Below the pieces are notes generated by a model that saw only the letters and a program-made list of their open reading frames with translations, did no database searches and was not told where the DNA came from. From Osmia lignaria lignaria (taxonomy: Eukaryota; Arthropoda; Insecta; Hymenoptera; Megachilidae): 64,000 nucleotides of DNA. A program made the translations under genes and the position numbers. This document shows positions 34,101-47,600 of the stretch, piece after piece; within the stretch, counting starts at the first letter, position 1, and every line of letters begins with the position of its first letter. The stretch lies in NCBI RefSeq assembly GCF_051020975.1, contig NC_135034.1, positions 8,432,001-8,496,000 of the forward strand. The letters run 5' to 3'.

Positions 34101-37100
34101 GAGAATTTCAAGTCTTTGATATGGAATTTAAAAAAATTCTAAATTGAAGTATTATTGTTTAGGTGAAAAATGAAAACAGAGATTGGTTTTTCACGGTCTA
34201 TCTTCTCGAAAGCCGCATTTAACAGAGAATAGATTGAAACAAGGAACCGTGAAATAGAGGGAAAGCAATTCGCTTATATCCGGACTGGACAGTAGTTTCT
34301 GCGAAACATGTTTCAGTTAAATTCCAGAAAAAGATCGTTCCATTTCTCGCTAGCTGACCCTGTTGTTTTCCGTAGTGAACAAAAAGGCGTACGCTAAAAA
34401 ACATTTATTCTAGTAGATTTTCCTTTCTTTTTTTAAATCCTGTACGGTAGAAATTAAAACGCTCTTGTTTGTTCGTTCATTAGAAAACAATTTCATTAAA
34501 TACATCAATCGTAGCCTTTCTTTTTTCAATATTGATATACGGATTTAAATTGTAAAAGCGTAACAATCAAATTCACCATTTTACCCGTTGTTTTTACATT
34601 TCCGCTGACCGATCTGAATCATAATCAAAATTCAATCTCGGCCAGTTTTTTCCACGGACGTCGGCGTAAATTACCGTAAAGAAGCGAACGTGGAAAAGCG
34701 TGAAAATACGAAACACAAATTCTTGGAGGGAGAAAAAGGGGAATGAGTTTCTCGCTGACGCTACAATTCATCCTACCCCGTGGTCGAAATAAATTTCTCT
34801 GGCACATTCGGCGTTTACTAGGCCATCAAACAACCCCGTGTAGACACGTTTTACGAGGGAACGAAAGAAAAGTCGAATTTTCACCGCTTATATACTTTTC
34901 CTCTTTCCATTCGTAAAGTCGACATGACGTTTGTTACCGTTTAACTTCAACGATAAACCAAGACACTTCCGTCAGATTTTTAATATATATACTTAATTTT
35001 TCATCATTTTTACTACTAACAGGAAGGATGCGCTTTGCTAAAAGTAAAAAGTTAAATCCTTTTGTCGCGATAATGCGTGTCTTTTGTCAAAAGGTAGCGT
35101 TAATTAAAGGCGACGCCAGGTCAAAACCTGCCTCGCATTCTCTACGCCGTTTGTTGAAACTGAACAAAGAACAACAAACAGTCCCGTTGCAAGGAAACAG
35201 TTATAAAAGTTGCAGCTTTTTATTGAAAATTATGCACCGTTAACCCTCTTGTTTTGTAACACCAAGTCACACTTATGGCACGGGTCATGATTCGAATATA
35301 AGAAACATTAGTTACAGTCAGGAGTTCTCCTTTATTCAATGGATAAATAAAATTAATTTCATGGTTTGAAAGATTTATTCCTTTTTTAATATCGTTTTAT
35401 GCTAGTTTGTTATATAATTTCTCGAATAAATAAGCCTGGTACCACGTGTGAAAATTACATATTACAATTTAGTTGTGCTTCCATTCGTAGAAAAACGCTG
35501 GGTTCTGTAAATAAATTTTACGGTCTGATGAATTTCTACCTTTTTCATAAAGTTTAATTTGTGTACACGTTATTTGAAAATATTTAATATAGCGTGTGTT
35601 GGTACCTTTCTCGTCGTGTTTAATTTGCAATTTGTATCATTTCAAAGTTTTCAATGTAGCAGTTTCCTTTGAAATTAATAAGTTCATTGATGGATGCATA
35701 ATGGCATGCTTACTACCAGTCGGAACATTGTTCGTGAGGTTCCTTTGCAACTGTTCTCCATATTGAATTTCAAGTACTTCATTAATCAGACAGAACGATT
35801 CGTTTTACAAGCAGCCTAAAGAACGAAGGGAAAGTTCTTTGTTTGATCGTCAAGGCTCGTTGAAGTTGATGGAGAAAGCAGTGACATTTGGTAATAATGC
35901 TTCTTTTTCAGTATTCATCATCCGTGACCTCCGAGAACTCCGTTTGACATATCGTTTTCCCCCCGGCTTGCTTTCTCACGACAAAACACTTGCGATTCTT
36001 AAATATTGCCCGTAGCGTGTCGCGACCTTTACTCGAACCTTCGCATTTCCTAGTCTTTCATTCAGTCATTTCATTTCGTCGCTTTCATCGCTCTTTAATC
36101 AATTTTTTGATCTTTGTATCGATTCCCACGAAATTTATGATCTTCCTTCAAGGACTGAATTAAGATTCCTGGGGGCCGAGGCTATCGAACCTTTTTAAAG
36201 CTTTAAAATTTATTTTAAATAAAATTAAATAACGTGTATAATTATAAAGAAAATTAGTAATAGTAGAAAAATGTGATTCAGTATTTTTTGACATAGGAAA
36301 TGGAAGGTTTAAAATGAGGCCCGGGGTTGTAACCTCCCTTAAACATCCCCTTGATTCGTCGCTGCTTCTTTCCCAGAACTATGCACGGGAATCGTACAAA
36401 AATTCCATCGTTTTTCGAGCGGATCAAAAAAATATTATTCCGTCGACGAGGATGACTGAACAAATTTACCCAAATGTCTGAAATAATACGTATAAATGTG
36501 TTTGCGCATCGTGTTCTCTTCGATCCTCTTAACGATTATGATGAAACAATAAAATTTTTGTTTCACGGTGATCCACGGAAATGTTTAACGTTCCGAGAAG
36601 GAAAAGATGAACTTGTTTACAAAGGAAAAATAAGGCGCTGAATAATGTAGAATATTGTCTTGTTTTGTTGTGGAAGCGTTTTAAACGATCGCTACAACCG
36701 CGTTGCATTAGGATCAGCATGGTCGTGTGACGCAAGCGAGGTTTATTGATTCGCAGAATCCAATATAACGAAGCCAAGCGCAGAAGGGGTATCTGGTATG
36801 GTTTTATAGGCCAGCAATATTGTTTGCAAAAAAATCGTCTGTGCTTGTTTGGAACGATTTCGAGTATATTCGTTATTCGTCAACGATTGTCTCGGTTTCA
36901 TGGAACCATTCGATGATGTTCATTCGTTGAGAAGAACGAATCTTAACAACGTAGCTGTGGTATTATATAAGCAATTATGAAATAAAGAAACTTGGTGATG
37001 CATAAAACTTTCAGCTTCCAAGTATCCATAATGTGTAGTCGGTGGTTGACGAGTAGTCGTGTCTGATTAGTTGCGGTAATCTTCTACTTGACGCCTCCAA

Positions 37101-37890
37101 TTCTGTATCTTTGGTTGCAGTGCATACTGTGAATAAGTAATTTTCTTTCATAATTAAAGTTCTGTTAACATTCTATTACCTATATATTATTTCCTTGAAG
37201 GTTGAATCGTTTAACACCGGGTCGTAGGTGATTCGCGTTATTGATTTAATCGAATGATTGAATAACGATGACAGGAAGAAAATTCTGAATAACACTGAAA
37301 TTATATACTGAAATAACAAATAGAGAAAGGGATCCTTTCAAAAGTATCTTCGCTCGACATAACAGAAGGGAGGGGCTAGTAGCAATTACTTCGAGCTTAT
37401 ATATATTTGATAACGCAAGCATGGCACAATGAAAAACAGGGATGTACCCGGGTACGGGGCCATGTTTACCGTAATAAATTTCCATGCGACGTTATTGCTT
37501 GTTTCGAGCTCGTTACCGAGCTGTAACAGCTTTTATTTCACCTTGGATCTCGAGGCCAGTCAAGAGGGGTTGCATTTTTCGAGGGTGGCACGAAAAGGGC
37601 GAGGTACGGCCAGGGCTCGTTAAGGGCTCTCGAGAAAATGACAGGCTTGCCAAACGAATCTCGAGTTGCCCTCTGTAGTTCAGCGTAATTTTAACCCACT
37701 CCTACGACCTTACACATATGTACATACATATATGTACACTATCCTTCAAAAGCACTGCCAGTCAATATTCTCCAAATTTTTCAAGTAACTCTATTAGGAT
37801 ACGTATCCTTTTATTATTATACCTTAATTATAGTAATTGCATTTTATTACCAAGGGTGATCATAATCAGCCACCATTAAGTGGTTACTGA
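31180..37890. other. Non-coding DNA, possible long 5' UTR intron
   Basis: No supported gene. Near 32346-32390 several TTAATTAA words (homeodomain-type sites) cluster. A TATAAAA word lies at 33801-33807 without a clear initiator. A good acceptor (gcttctttttcag) ends at 35911; the frame compatible with the donor at 29325 then runs 34 codons to a TAG at 36011-36013, and AATAAA-type words follow near 36219. This could be a terminal exon but nothing in the peptide is recognised. TA-rich self-complementary sequence lies at 37711-37737. Confidence 0.5.
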
Positions 37891-37966
37891 TTAACCCTCG
37901 GATGGCGGACCATGGAGAAAGCCACAATTTTAATTTAATTTTGTATTTCATATTATTTTCATTTTC
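37891..37966 (-). repeat. Dispersed repeat, copy B, ending in TTAA
   Basis: Inverse-orientation partner of the copy at 29826-29897. From the TTAA end it reads CCCTCGG, a 4-base insertion relative to copy A, GGCGGACC and an AT-rich body. Immediately outside the TTAA, ATCAGCCAC and GTGGTTACTGAT form a small imperfect hairpin at about 37866-37892. No coding capacity is present. The family assignment is unknown; a non-autonomous TTAA-targeting element is one possibility. Confidence 0.7.
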
Positions 37967-38368
37967 TAACTTTTACTAAATTTCTAAATTTTAGATGAAT
38001 TTTGTAACATTTTTAATAAATGAATTGTTGTTATTTCCTTGCTGCTTTCACAACATCGTTACACGTTTAACGATGGACGAATATTTTTGCGCGATAGTGT
38101 ATGTATGAACGTGGATCGGGCAACCGTGTTTGCTTTGGCAATTTCGCCTTGTTTTATCGCTCCGCCCTGACGCGTACTGGTGCGATCAAAATTACAATAT
38201 TTTGCCCTGATTCTCGACAAAGAAACATTTTCTGCAACGCAACACCGATACACGAAGGGTTTGATCGAGTTTAAAGATGTACTTGTTTAGTTGGAACACT
38301 TGGATCGTTAACGTTTGTAAGGATTGATCGTTCTATAGAATTGGTCGGGGTTCTGGGTCAACTACTTT

Positions 38369-38413
38369 AGCGCAGTTAACCCCCTTAGTAGCTCTAAGGG
38401 GGTTGAAAGCGTT
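38369..38413. repeat. Strong hairpin with 11-bp perfect arms
   Basis: AACCCCCTTAG (38378-38388) and CTAAGGGGGTT (38394-38404) are perfect inverted repeats around a 5-base loop. The stem can extend outward through two weaker pairs, a 2x2 internal loop and five more pairs (AGCGC with GCGTT, one G-T pair). The stem is shorter than a typical microRNA precursor. It could be the collapsed remnant of a miniature inverted-repeat element, or a structured RNA. Confidence 0.8.
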
Positions 38414-41400
38414 ATACGTGGAAATGCAGGCAACCGTAACAATTTCGCTTATAAATCGATAGATTGAATCAAAGGAATAGAAAATGAAATTAAAACCTTT
38501 TTTTAATATTCCATTCAAGAATGAAAACTTTGTTAATTTTCCTCTTTTCTCTTATTTATTTTTATCTAAAATTAATAATATTGACTTGAATCAAGACCCT
38601 GTATAATGGACGTCGATGGACAGTTTACTCCATGTCGTATAAAAGTAAAAGTGGATCGGATAAATGGAGGAAAATTTTCCAATAGAGCAGGTCAGCACAC
38701 GCTTGTATCGTGGAATGTAGCTTAGTAGTGTGTCGGATGACCCAGTGGCCCGTTTTCCATACGATTTACACGAGCCTCCAAGTTCAAAGTGGTCGAAGCA
38801 AGTCGTGCATAAGCATTATCGGCTATAGTCAGCCAGGTGCTTCGCATCCAGTTTAAAACGAAACCTTTCGCTACCCTGACCGACCTCGTGACAGCTTACA
38901 AAGAAGACTGTTATAAAAGTTTCGATAATTACAGGCTATACGGTTCAAAAACTATCGTAGATACAAGAAAAGTTCTTTGGAAAAAGTTTTATGGTTTATA
39001 CGTCAGAAGGTAATTGGAGGACGTATTTCGATTTGTACTACTAGTACGGCTCCGATTCCTTTGGTTTTTCAGTAGTCAAACCTTTCACAATGCCGGCAAC
39101 CTTGTGATGTGATTTAGAGTTGCTTAAAATTTTATTGAAATCTTTCTTTTACACTCCATCAAATATACTCGATAATTTTAGTAATTAGGTTCGCCAATTT
39201 AATTAGAGATAACCTTATTATCTCCAACATTATCATGATACTTCAAATGATTTATAACTTTGTTAACATTTCTTCCTCTGCAGTAACTCGTTTACTGTTT
39301 GCTCGATGCAGATAAAATCGTAACAGCTTTTTGTCAATTACGTTCTCGCGTAAAGATTCGCGTTATTTCGTCAGAAACGTGTAAATACACATCGTCATAA
39401 AAAAACATCGTCGCAATTTTAATGTTGTTCGATGATGTTTGAACAATTTGCAAATCTTATCGCGTCTCCTGACCGAGCGAACGAATTATAGGTGGCAGCA
39501 AGATCAAAGCGATCGTAAAACGCGAAACGTTATGAGATTCTGTTCGGTAAACATACTGGGTTGCATCGTTGATAAGCTTATTGATGGGATTTCGCTGATT
39601 CTGTTATCATTGCGACGCTACGTGCTCCATACATGTTTGATTAGATCGTTGATAACTAGTGTTGTCACTAGTGTGACGCTAGTGTTGTTTTTCACTCGAA
39701 ACTTCTGACGTCCAATTAAATTACCAATATTTTGTCGTAATTATCAAAATGATTTAAATATTGATTCAAATTTTCCCGCGTGAATATGCACGAGTGGTGG
39801 GGAGTCACAAACCTATATGTGTGGGATTCTCTCCCCTCCATCGTCATTCTTCCCGGGGTCTCCGACAGAGTAGGATGGGAGTCCGTGGAAGGGAAACGAC
39901 CATCATTCCCGAAACTATACAATTACCAAATGGTATTGAAATTATTATACTTTATATCTTCCAAATGAGATCCGCCGACTCATGACATAATCTATGTATC
40001 ATAAATTTAGAAATATGTTGCTATCTCATAAGGCTCCTAAGCTTATTTAATCGCTTAAAATTATCAGGAAAATTACATGATCACGCGTGCAGATAATCAA
40101 TTGAAAACTAATAGATCAAGCTATAAAAAGAATTTAACTTGTAGTATCCTTTTATAACTTTTTATCTAAGCAATACAACGAAATTTCATTAAGTAAATGA
40201 CTCTTTTGCGATGACTCACTGATCTCTTTTATCGAGTGATCATTGATCATACGATTGTTGTATCGTCTTTGATATTTTCAATTTGAAAAAGAAACGCGTG
40301 TTACATTTTATTGATCATTGAAAGAGAACTGATAATTGACATTGTTACGTTCTGGATCGTTATTTCTCTGTTCATATAATTGACGTATTGACGTTCATTA
40401 CGTAACTGACGTCTTTGCAGTAACCAGCGCTAATGAAATCTACATTGACAAATTGCTAATTGTATTTGTCTACAGACTATGTGCAAAAAATATCGAGAAA
40501 AGAATTGTCAATTATTAGCCTGACTGACAGATGCAATTTAGAGATATTATATAATTATTATATTTACGCGTATCAGTTCGTGTAATTTTTACAAATACCC
40601 TATAAATTGTACTAAAACTCATCGATAAATTGCCTAATTATTAAGATATCAGAAACCGGCTAATCGATTGATCAACGATCGAGGAAAGCCAGCCTACTTG
40701 GAATCACTCTAAAAATACAGCTAGACTGTGGAATATCGGTCGCGTGTTCGGGAACATCGACGAAAATAAAAATCCATCGTGCGTCGTGGAAATTATCCGT
40801 TCGAGGCGAACTTTATCGCGATACTTAACGCGCGTGCACGCACACGATTATCGCGATGTATAACGGCTCTATCGTGATCAACGTCGTCGTATTGCGATGA
40901 TATTACACAGCTGAAGGAGGGAGCACCGGATACTGATATCGTGGTAGAGGGGAGTCGACAAAACGTTATCAGAGACGGTATCTGGCCCCCACGATCCCAA
41001 TTTCGCGATAGCATCGATCGTGAATCGCGCAACCCTTAACCCACCTGAGTTATCTCGAACGAATACCGAAATCATTTCGTTCGTTTCTATACCTTCGTAT
41101 TGGCTGATTGCAAAATTTTTAATACATTTTTATGAATCATATATCATCAATTTTGTAACAGTGAAGCAAGTGAGGTTGTGAAACAAAATTACAATAATAA
41201 TTAGAACTTGAAAGTATATTTAATTACTTCAGAAATATTGGAAAAATGTAAAGTAACTTGATTAATCCCTGGAAAATCGCATGGAAGCGCGAGTCGAAAA
41301 ACAACAACGTTACTTTTAATTACAATTTTAATTGGTCGGCTTACCAATTAAAGACTAATTGGCTGATCAACGATTCAAAACATGAACTATGTCTACTATA

Positions 41401-43420
41401 GGGAGATTATGTTATGTATTCTGAAGCATGTCAGCTATCAATTCTGAGATACACGATAAATCTGTAGTTTGAATCCCGACAAAACGTTAAGAATACCTTT
41501 CATTCGGACATGATTTTACACCCGAAAACCTCGGACAGTTATTAACTGTAACAAAGCGAACCGTGAAAGCCTCGAAACTCTCGTTACCTTTAATTGATAC
41601 ACGTCCGCGAATTAATTGGAAGCGGTGAAGAAAGGAAGGAAATAATTGTTGTTCCCGTTAGCATCGTTATCGATAAAACTCACGTCATCGTGGAAATGGG
41701 CATCTGTCGTAGTTCCTGTCTCTTTCCCGTTCGTTCCACGATATCGTGCAGGCTAGTTGTAACTTTTTTTTAAAATCAAATTCTTCGATTTAAGTGAACT
41801 TTCGTTGGTGCTTAAGTGACGTAAGGATACTTGTACAATGCAATTAGCTTTCTCAATAAATGAGGATTTTCCTGCTCTTTCGACTATTTACCGTTGCTTC
41901 GTGTTAATCTAATACCTGACGACACGTCGAGCTGCGCAACACTCTGTAAATTTAAATTCTTATTCATACCCTTATCGGTTCGAACATATTCCATAGAATA
42001 CCTGCGCAAACATTTCTTCGTAGATATCTAACTGACGCGGAACAATTCTTCTAGTCACGCTGATTAACCGTCCGATGTTGAGTCAATTGTGTTCCAGACT
42101 TACAAAGTGCATGTTAGAATGTTGCTATTCAAATTAGACAGCTCAATTTTCAAATGATACTTTCGTATATTGGGGAGATGATATTTGGAATATTTTTAAC
42201 CCTTTCATCGTCATAGTGTCTGTTCAACACTGAAACAGAATATTTATCAGAAAGAGTTGAAACGTTGGACTAGAATTCCTGCAAAGCCATATTCAGGATT
42301 TACAGCGCTGTTTACTCGAACCGAACAAAGCGAGTTGTCACGATGACACTTCGAAGCGTGCAGAGACGCGAAAAACCGCGTGCTAAATTGTTCCAAGCAG
42401 AGACGCGGTTGTGTAATCGATAATTTATCGCGAATAATTGCATGCTCAGACACCTTGATCGTTGCGTCACACGGCATTTACATGCGAAAAGACGCGCTCA
42501 ACATCTTGGAAACATTAACCCATTGACGAAGTGGCATTCAGCTGGTCGAAACAATCTAACATCGAGGCTGGTGTTGAAAGAAGCAGATCCTGGTAAACAC
42601 ATATGGACATCCCAGAGATAATTTTCGAAATAAATAAACAGTCGTTTCTTATATTATCTCAGCGAAGCGTAAAAAAACATTGTTTCCTGAAGAATTCTTG
42701 AAAATTCTTATGCCCTGGGACTTGGAATCTAAGACTTTCAATTCTTCAAATAAGGAGTTAGAAATTTTTCTCTTCATCAATTCACTTCGGACACTATATT
42801 TCCCTATACCAATTCCGAAATTTAGACATTTCCAATGCTTCCTTATACATACAAGAATATCCAATTACGTTATCATACATTTGATGAATTGCAGTAACGT
42901 TCTCTTATCAGTGAAGCTCATATCGCGCCAGAGCTGATTACACAGTATTAAACCTGTATATACAGCTCGAGTTAATTCGTGTACCACAAAGTATCGATCC
43001 CAACCCGGTAACCTACATACAGTAGACTCCATTTTACGTTCAACTCGTAAAACGTGACCCCGCCCATGAACTGTGTCAAACTCGCCGGGTGATGGTCGTC
43101 GACGATTCTCGCAAAGATCTCTCGAAGTCAAGGGATTACCCGTTTACAAAGCAGAGTAAACGAGAAAGCAAGAATCTTGGATCGATAGGCGATCGTTGAA
43201 CCATCGAGCATCGACGTGAATGGTTCGACGAGTCGAGGATCTCCCTTCGAAATGATCGATCCTCTTCAAACGAAGGCGCATCTCGAGAGATAGGGATGTC
43301 TTGTGTAAAGCCCCGATAACCGATCGAATCGATCCTTCAGTGTTGAAAATAACCCTTGACCACCGCTCTCCAACGAAACAATCGAACGACGAAAGGTTCG
43401 ACAATCAGGTGATAGGCGGA
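38414..43420. other. Non-coding DNA, no gene seen
   Basis: No supported gene. ATGACCCAGT recurs at 38737-38746. Acceptor-like words end near 39283 (cttcctctgcag) and 40423 (gtctttgcag), each followed by an immediate TAA in one frame and no matching donor. A TATCGATA word lies at 41668-41675. I see no tRNA or structured RNA. Confidence 0.6.
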
Positions 43421-43442
43421 GTCGGGTCTATCTTGACCCGAC
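43421..43442. repeat. Perfect 8-bp inverted repeat
   Basis: GTCGGGTC and GACCCGAC flank a 6-base spacer, tatctt. A related arrangement, GGTCGGGTC then tcttGACCC with a longer spacer, occurs at 52126-52152. It could be an operator-like site or a repeat fragment; no adjacent gene helps to decide. Confidence 0.7.
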
Positions 43443-46235
43443 CCTTGGTGAAACTTTTTATTTGTACATTGGAGAGTTTGCTTTCTAGACGTATCTTTTA
43501 TCTTGATCCCTCAACGAGTTGACTTTCACAATGAGAATGAATGTACAGGGGTGAAGAAAGTATTGGCATATTTTATTTGAAAGAATATCATGGGAGATTT
43601 GAAAAGAAAAGTATTCTTAAATGATTTGATACAACTTTGTACTTTACTACTGTCATTAACATTTTCCTTTTGATTGTTGAAACATTAGATAAAGATCTTC
43701 TACGTTTGTTACTTAACGTTTCGCAAGGAAATGTGTTCTCCTTATCTCGATGTGCAAGATAAAAATTCGTCATTCCACGATAACAAGAAAAACACTTTCC
43801 AGCGGGACGTCCCCGTTACTTGGAAATGTTACTCAACATCGATAAACTTTTTTCCTTTTTTTTTTCTACACGTACCTACTATATCATTGCGTCACGAGGG
43901 AACGATCATTATCTATTTGACTTTCATGTTTTCCATTAGTCGTTCTACGTCGTTTGTGACGGAGTTTTGGAAATGATAACTGACAAGTATCCGAGGAAGG
44001 TGTAACAGTGGATGATATCAGTAATTATTAGCTACTGTTTTTGAAATTCTCATCGAAATTTATGCATATTTTACGGTACTTCAGATTAAATGAAATATCG
44101 AAGTTTTCCCCATTTTCATTAATCGTAGCTGTAAATTCCAACTCCCTGGAGGTTATCGATTTATTTTTCACGGGTGTGCCACCTACGACCATATTTGAAT
44201 AACGCATTGCACTCGAAAGCAGTCGACTAAAAGCTGAGCACCAGCCAAGCGAACTGGCTGCCAAGTAAATCGCGCCACAATTATGGCGGAATAAAGAATC
44301 CGAGTTTGCAGAAGGACTGGCCAAAATTCATGCAATCGATAGCACGGCAAATGCTTACCCCTATATTAGGTAAACGTTCATGAATTCTCTAAACATAGTC
44401 GACCTAGACCAGAATAGAAGATGGCTGTCTTTCTATCTGTTGTTAGCATCGATGTACTGGTACGAAATCTTTTTTCTGCTGAGGAACAACGATTCAGTTT
44501 CAACTTCCGGGATGTAACGATCCGTGAAAAGCGAATAAATCTTCAAAGAAATCTTGAGAAGTTCCTGAAAGGTTATCTTACAGTGCTTTATATTCGAAGA
44601 TGATAATTGATTCATCATTTTCAAATCATGAGATTTCAAAGGTCTGACACGTTTTTATTAAAGTCACACTATATTATTTTATAAAACGATCGGAACAATT
44701 TCATTTTCTCATAGAGGTTAATCAATTTCTAATAAAACTTGATGAAAGTTATAATTAAATTGGTGCATTATCTGATCATCGGATCCTTCATTTATCTTTG
44801 AAGTATTTCGTACAAGAGATGTGGGTCAGACGCGAAGGCATCTTACTTCTGAGACGAACAAGGAAGAAGCGATTTATAGCAGCAGCTATCACGATTAAGA
44901 TGCGACTGATAAATTTTACAGCATGTCGTGTCGTGAAAATGTTTTACTACCGAAGCTAATCGACGTTCGCGAAAGATGCGCAACGTTTGTTCCTCGTAAT
45001 TCAGGATAATGCAAGAATTTTATGGTGTACTTTCTTTGTGTTTTCATGCTCGACGATTCTGTCGAAGGCAAACGTTGGAAGAAAAAGAAGAATCTTCCAA
45101 CGAGTCATTTTTATTTTAGATGGAAACAGATCAGATAAATAGAAGAATTGAAATTTGAACTAAAATTTCTATTTCTAATCAAATTAAATTTTATTCATTT
45201 TAATTATTCCTTGTGGAATATGGGTAAGAGCCACCCTGACCCTTACCTACTTACCCGAATACTTATGATTAATCCTCAACTCGACGAATGGTTACATTAG
45301 AATGCACACTGTTATTACACGAGCAGACTTTCGATGCAACCAGCTTTCGCGTGGGATTAGATGCGCCAAGTGTGTTAGGAGATTTTGCAATTCTCTTGCG
45401 GTCATTTCAACACGCGTGTCCACCGTTGTTGTTGTTAAGCGGTATCCGAACGATGACCAAGGAGGCCGGCTAGCTCGTTCGTCATTATTAATTGCTACAT
45501 CGAATTCGTGTTTCTGGCTCGGATGTGTCAGCCATGGATTATATATAGCTTGACCGCGAGCATTCTATTTTCACGGGTCGATAAATAATTGCATTCGGAT
45601 ACGTAACAGATGCCACAACTTGCCAAACAAGAGGAGCGGAGAGTGTTGTCGATTGGTAGTTGTGTGTTGATGATAAGCTTTTATCGATAAACAACCGCGA
45701 CTTGAAGATATTTATTAATCAAATGCATTTCGTGTTGTGTCTTTAAATTAAGGCTATTAGGTCAAAGAAATTAAATTCAATTATTTAATTAAATTTTTTT
45801 TTTTTTGAACATGTGGAGATTTATTGATAAATAGATTATTATTATTATATCTATGGAAATAGAGATAATCGTTGACGACATGCCTGCCGTTCGACTGTTG
45901 GTTCCTTCAATTTTCTTTCCCCTTTCACAGAATCAAATCCCCGGAAGCTCGTTGTCGCGTTTCCGTCGTAGCCAGAGCTTTCCGAGTTCTGCTGGTGGGC
46001 AAGCATTAATCCTGTCTCGACCGCCAAACTTTAGCCCCGTTCTTTTGTTTCCACGATCCAATTACAAAGGGGAGCTTAAAGCCGAAAGCGCGATCAGAAA
46101 CCGTAGGAAACGACGATTCTGTTATTTCGCTGGTTTCCGACCATGAATCCACAATTTTCCAACTTTTCCACGGAAATTCCCCCCCCTCCGGCTAAAGTTT
46201 CCTCGCGTACCAGCGCGTTTCTGTACCTCGATTAA
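43443..46235. other. Non-coding DNA, no gene seen
   Basis: No supported gene. A 98-codon minus frame at 44028-44324 lacks an ATG at its start and is not recognised. TTTATCGATAAA, a 12-bp palindrome containing a DREF-type site, lies at 45680-45691. Confidence 0.6.
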
Positions 46236-46596
46236 TTTAAAATCGTACCACGATATCTGACCGTAATACAAGAAATTTTTTAATTGGAATTTATCTAAAG
46301 AATCTCTGTCGTCTACAATTTCCATCGAGAAACGGATGCGGTAACTTTCTTTTCGACAAGGAATATCCGGGTTAGAGTAGAGCCGGTGTTAACTCGCGAG
46401 CAGAGGAAACGGTGCAGACCAATTGTTAGAGCTCCAGTTGGCAATGGTGCCGGAGTTTTTGCTCCGAATATAAAATTAGGTCTGTTCGGGCGCGGGCTGG
46501 GATCACGAAGAGCAAGGGACGTAAATAGATCAACGTTAGAATGCGGCACGTCTTATTCACACTTACGTAAACAGGTCTCGAGAACAAGTCGCTTTA
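46236..46596 (+). other. Open frame ending at a strong splice donor
   Basis: One + frame is open from 46236 for about 120 codons and ends at TTTAG followed by GTGAGTCT (donor at 46597). There is no in-frame ATG, so it would need an upstream exon, and the best acceptor-like words (ending near 46360 and 46375) are weak. The peptide is Arg-rich and not recognised. A CTCGCGAG core lies at 46393-46400. A stop-free run of this length is expected a few times in such DNA, so the exon reading is weak; a non-coding leader exon is equally possible. Confidence 0.15.
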
Positions 46597-47600
46597 GGTG
46601 AGTCTCTCTGCTGAGTTGAGTTTAGCAAAGGTAGCCTTCGTTCATCTTAGAATCGAATAAGTTATTTCAATTAATTCACTCGATTAACGTTTCGTTTTAA
46701 TTTTATTGAAAAATACATTTACTAATAGTGAGAAAGATACAAAAAGAAATCCGAGAGATAGATATATAAAATATGTCATCGTCAGATGCATAGGAAGCTT
46801 TTAAGGAACGAATCGTCGATAGGAAATTTTAATATGGGATCCTGGAAGCTCGAAGCAAGGGGTGCGTTCGTTGCATGAGAAGAAGGTATCGATCGAACCG
46901 TGTCTTGGAAACATTCTGCTTTTTGCTTCCGTTTCCGCCGTTCCTAGTCGTATTCTCGATTAATTCTACGATCGCTTTTTCCTTGAAATTATAAACTGGA
47001 TGTCGTGCTTCTGTTGAGTTAGTTTCTTAAAACTAGTATTAATTTTCTTACATCCAAGATTAACAGCGTAAGATTTGTCTGAATTTTTTTCACTGCAATT
47101 TGGTATTTTTGTTGGCGCAAAAATGTCTACCGTCTCAAATACTTCTACGAAAGCAAGCTCGCTGGAAATCTCTATTTACGAGTCTGGGTGTTGGTGAGAT
47201 ATCCGCCACGTCGAGATTCTTCCCGATTTTCCGTAACTTTTCATTTCCTTCTAACGTTCTTTATAATCCTTGACTACCTTTTCCTTCGAGGCAATAGTTT
47301 ACAATTAAAGTACGAGAAATCGGACTGTGTTTTCTTGTTTAAAATGTTTAAACTATTCATCTACGTTGAACAATGTTTCAAAAAAAAAAATCACACAATC
47401 AATTTCGAGCAGTTCGTTCCGTATGCACCACCGCGACTATCGATTTCCGAACCGTAATAAAGCTGTTTCGAGGGTCGACGGTGCGCACCGTGTGAAGAAT
47501 CCGTCTCGAAGGCGTTCGAAAATTCGCCAACTACCCCTCTAGCGATCTCCGACCCTTTCGAATCCTCAGAATAACGTCGCTTCCCTGTCCGCAAATTACT
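46597..47600. other. Non-coding DNA, no gene seen
   Basis: No recognised gene or repeat. A run of 10 A lies near 47382-47391. Confidence 0.6.

Noticed and set aside
41467..41477. tRNA B-box-like gtttgaatccc
   Set aside because: The flanking bases do not form a T-stem and no A box or acceptor stem is present.
43668..43679. miR-315-like word ttttgattgttg
   Set aside because: The rest of the mature sequence differs and no opposing arm is present.
3183..45691. Five TATCGATA (DREF-type) words at 3183, 25159, 28833, 41668 and 45682
   Set aside because: Two to three are expected by chance in 64 kb of this composition and they do not cluster at a promoter.
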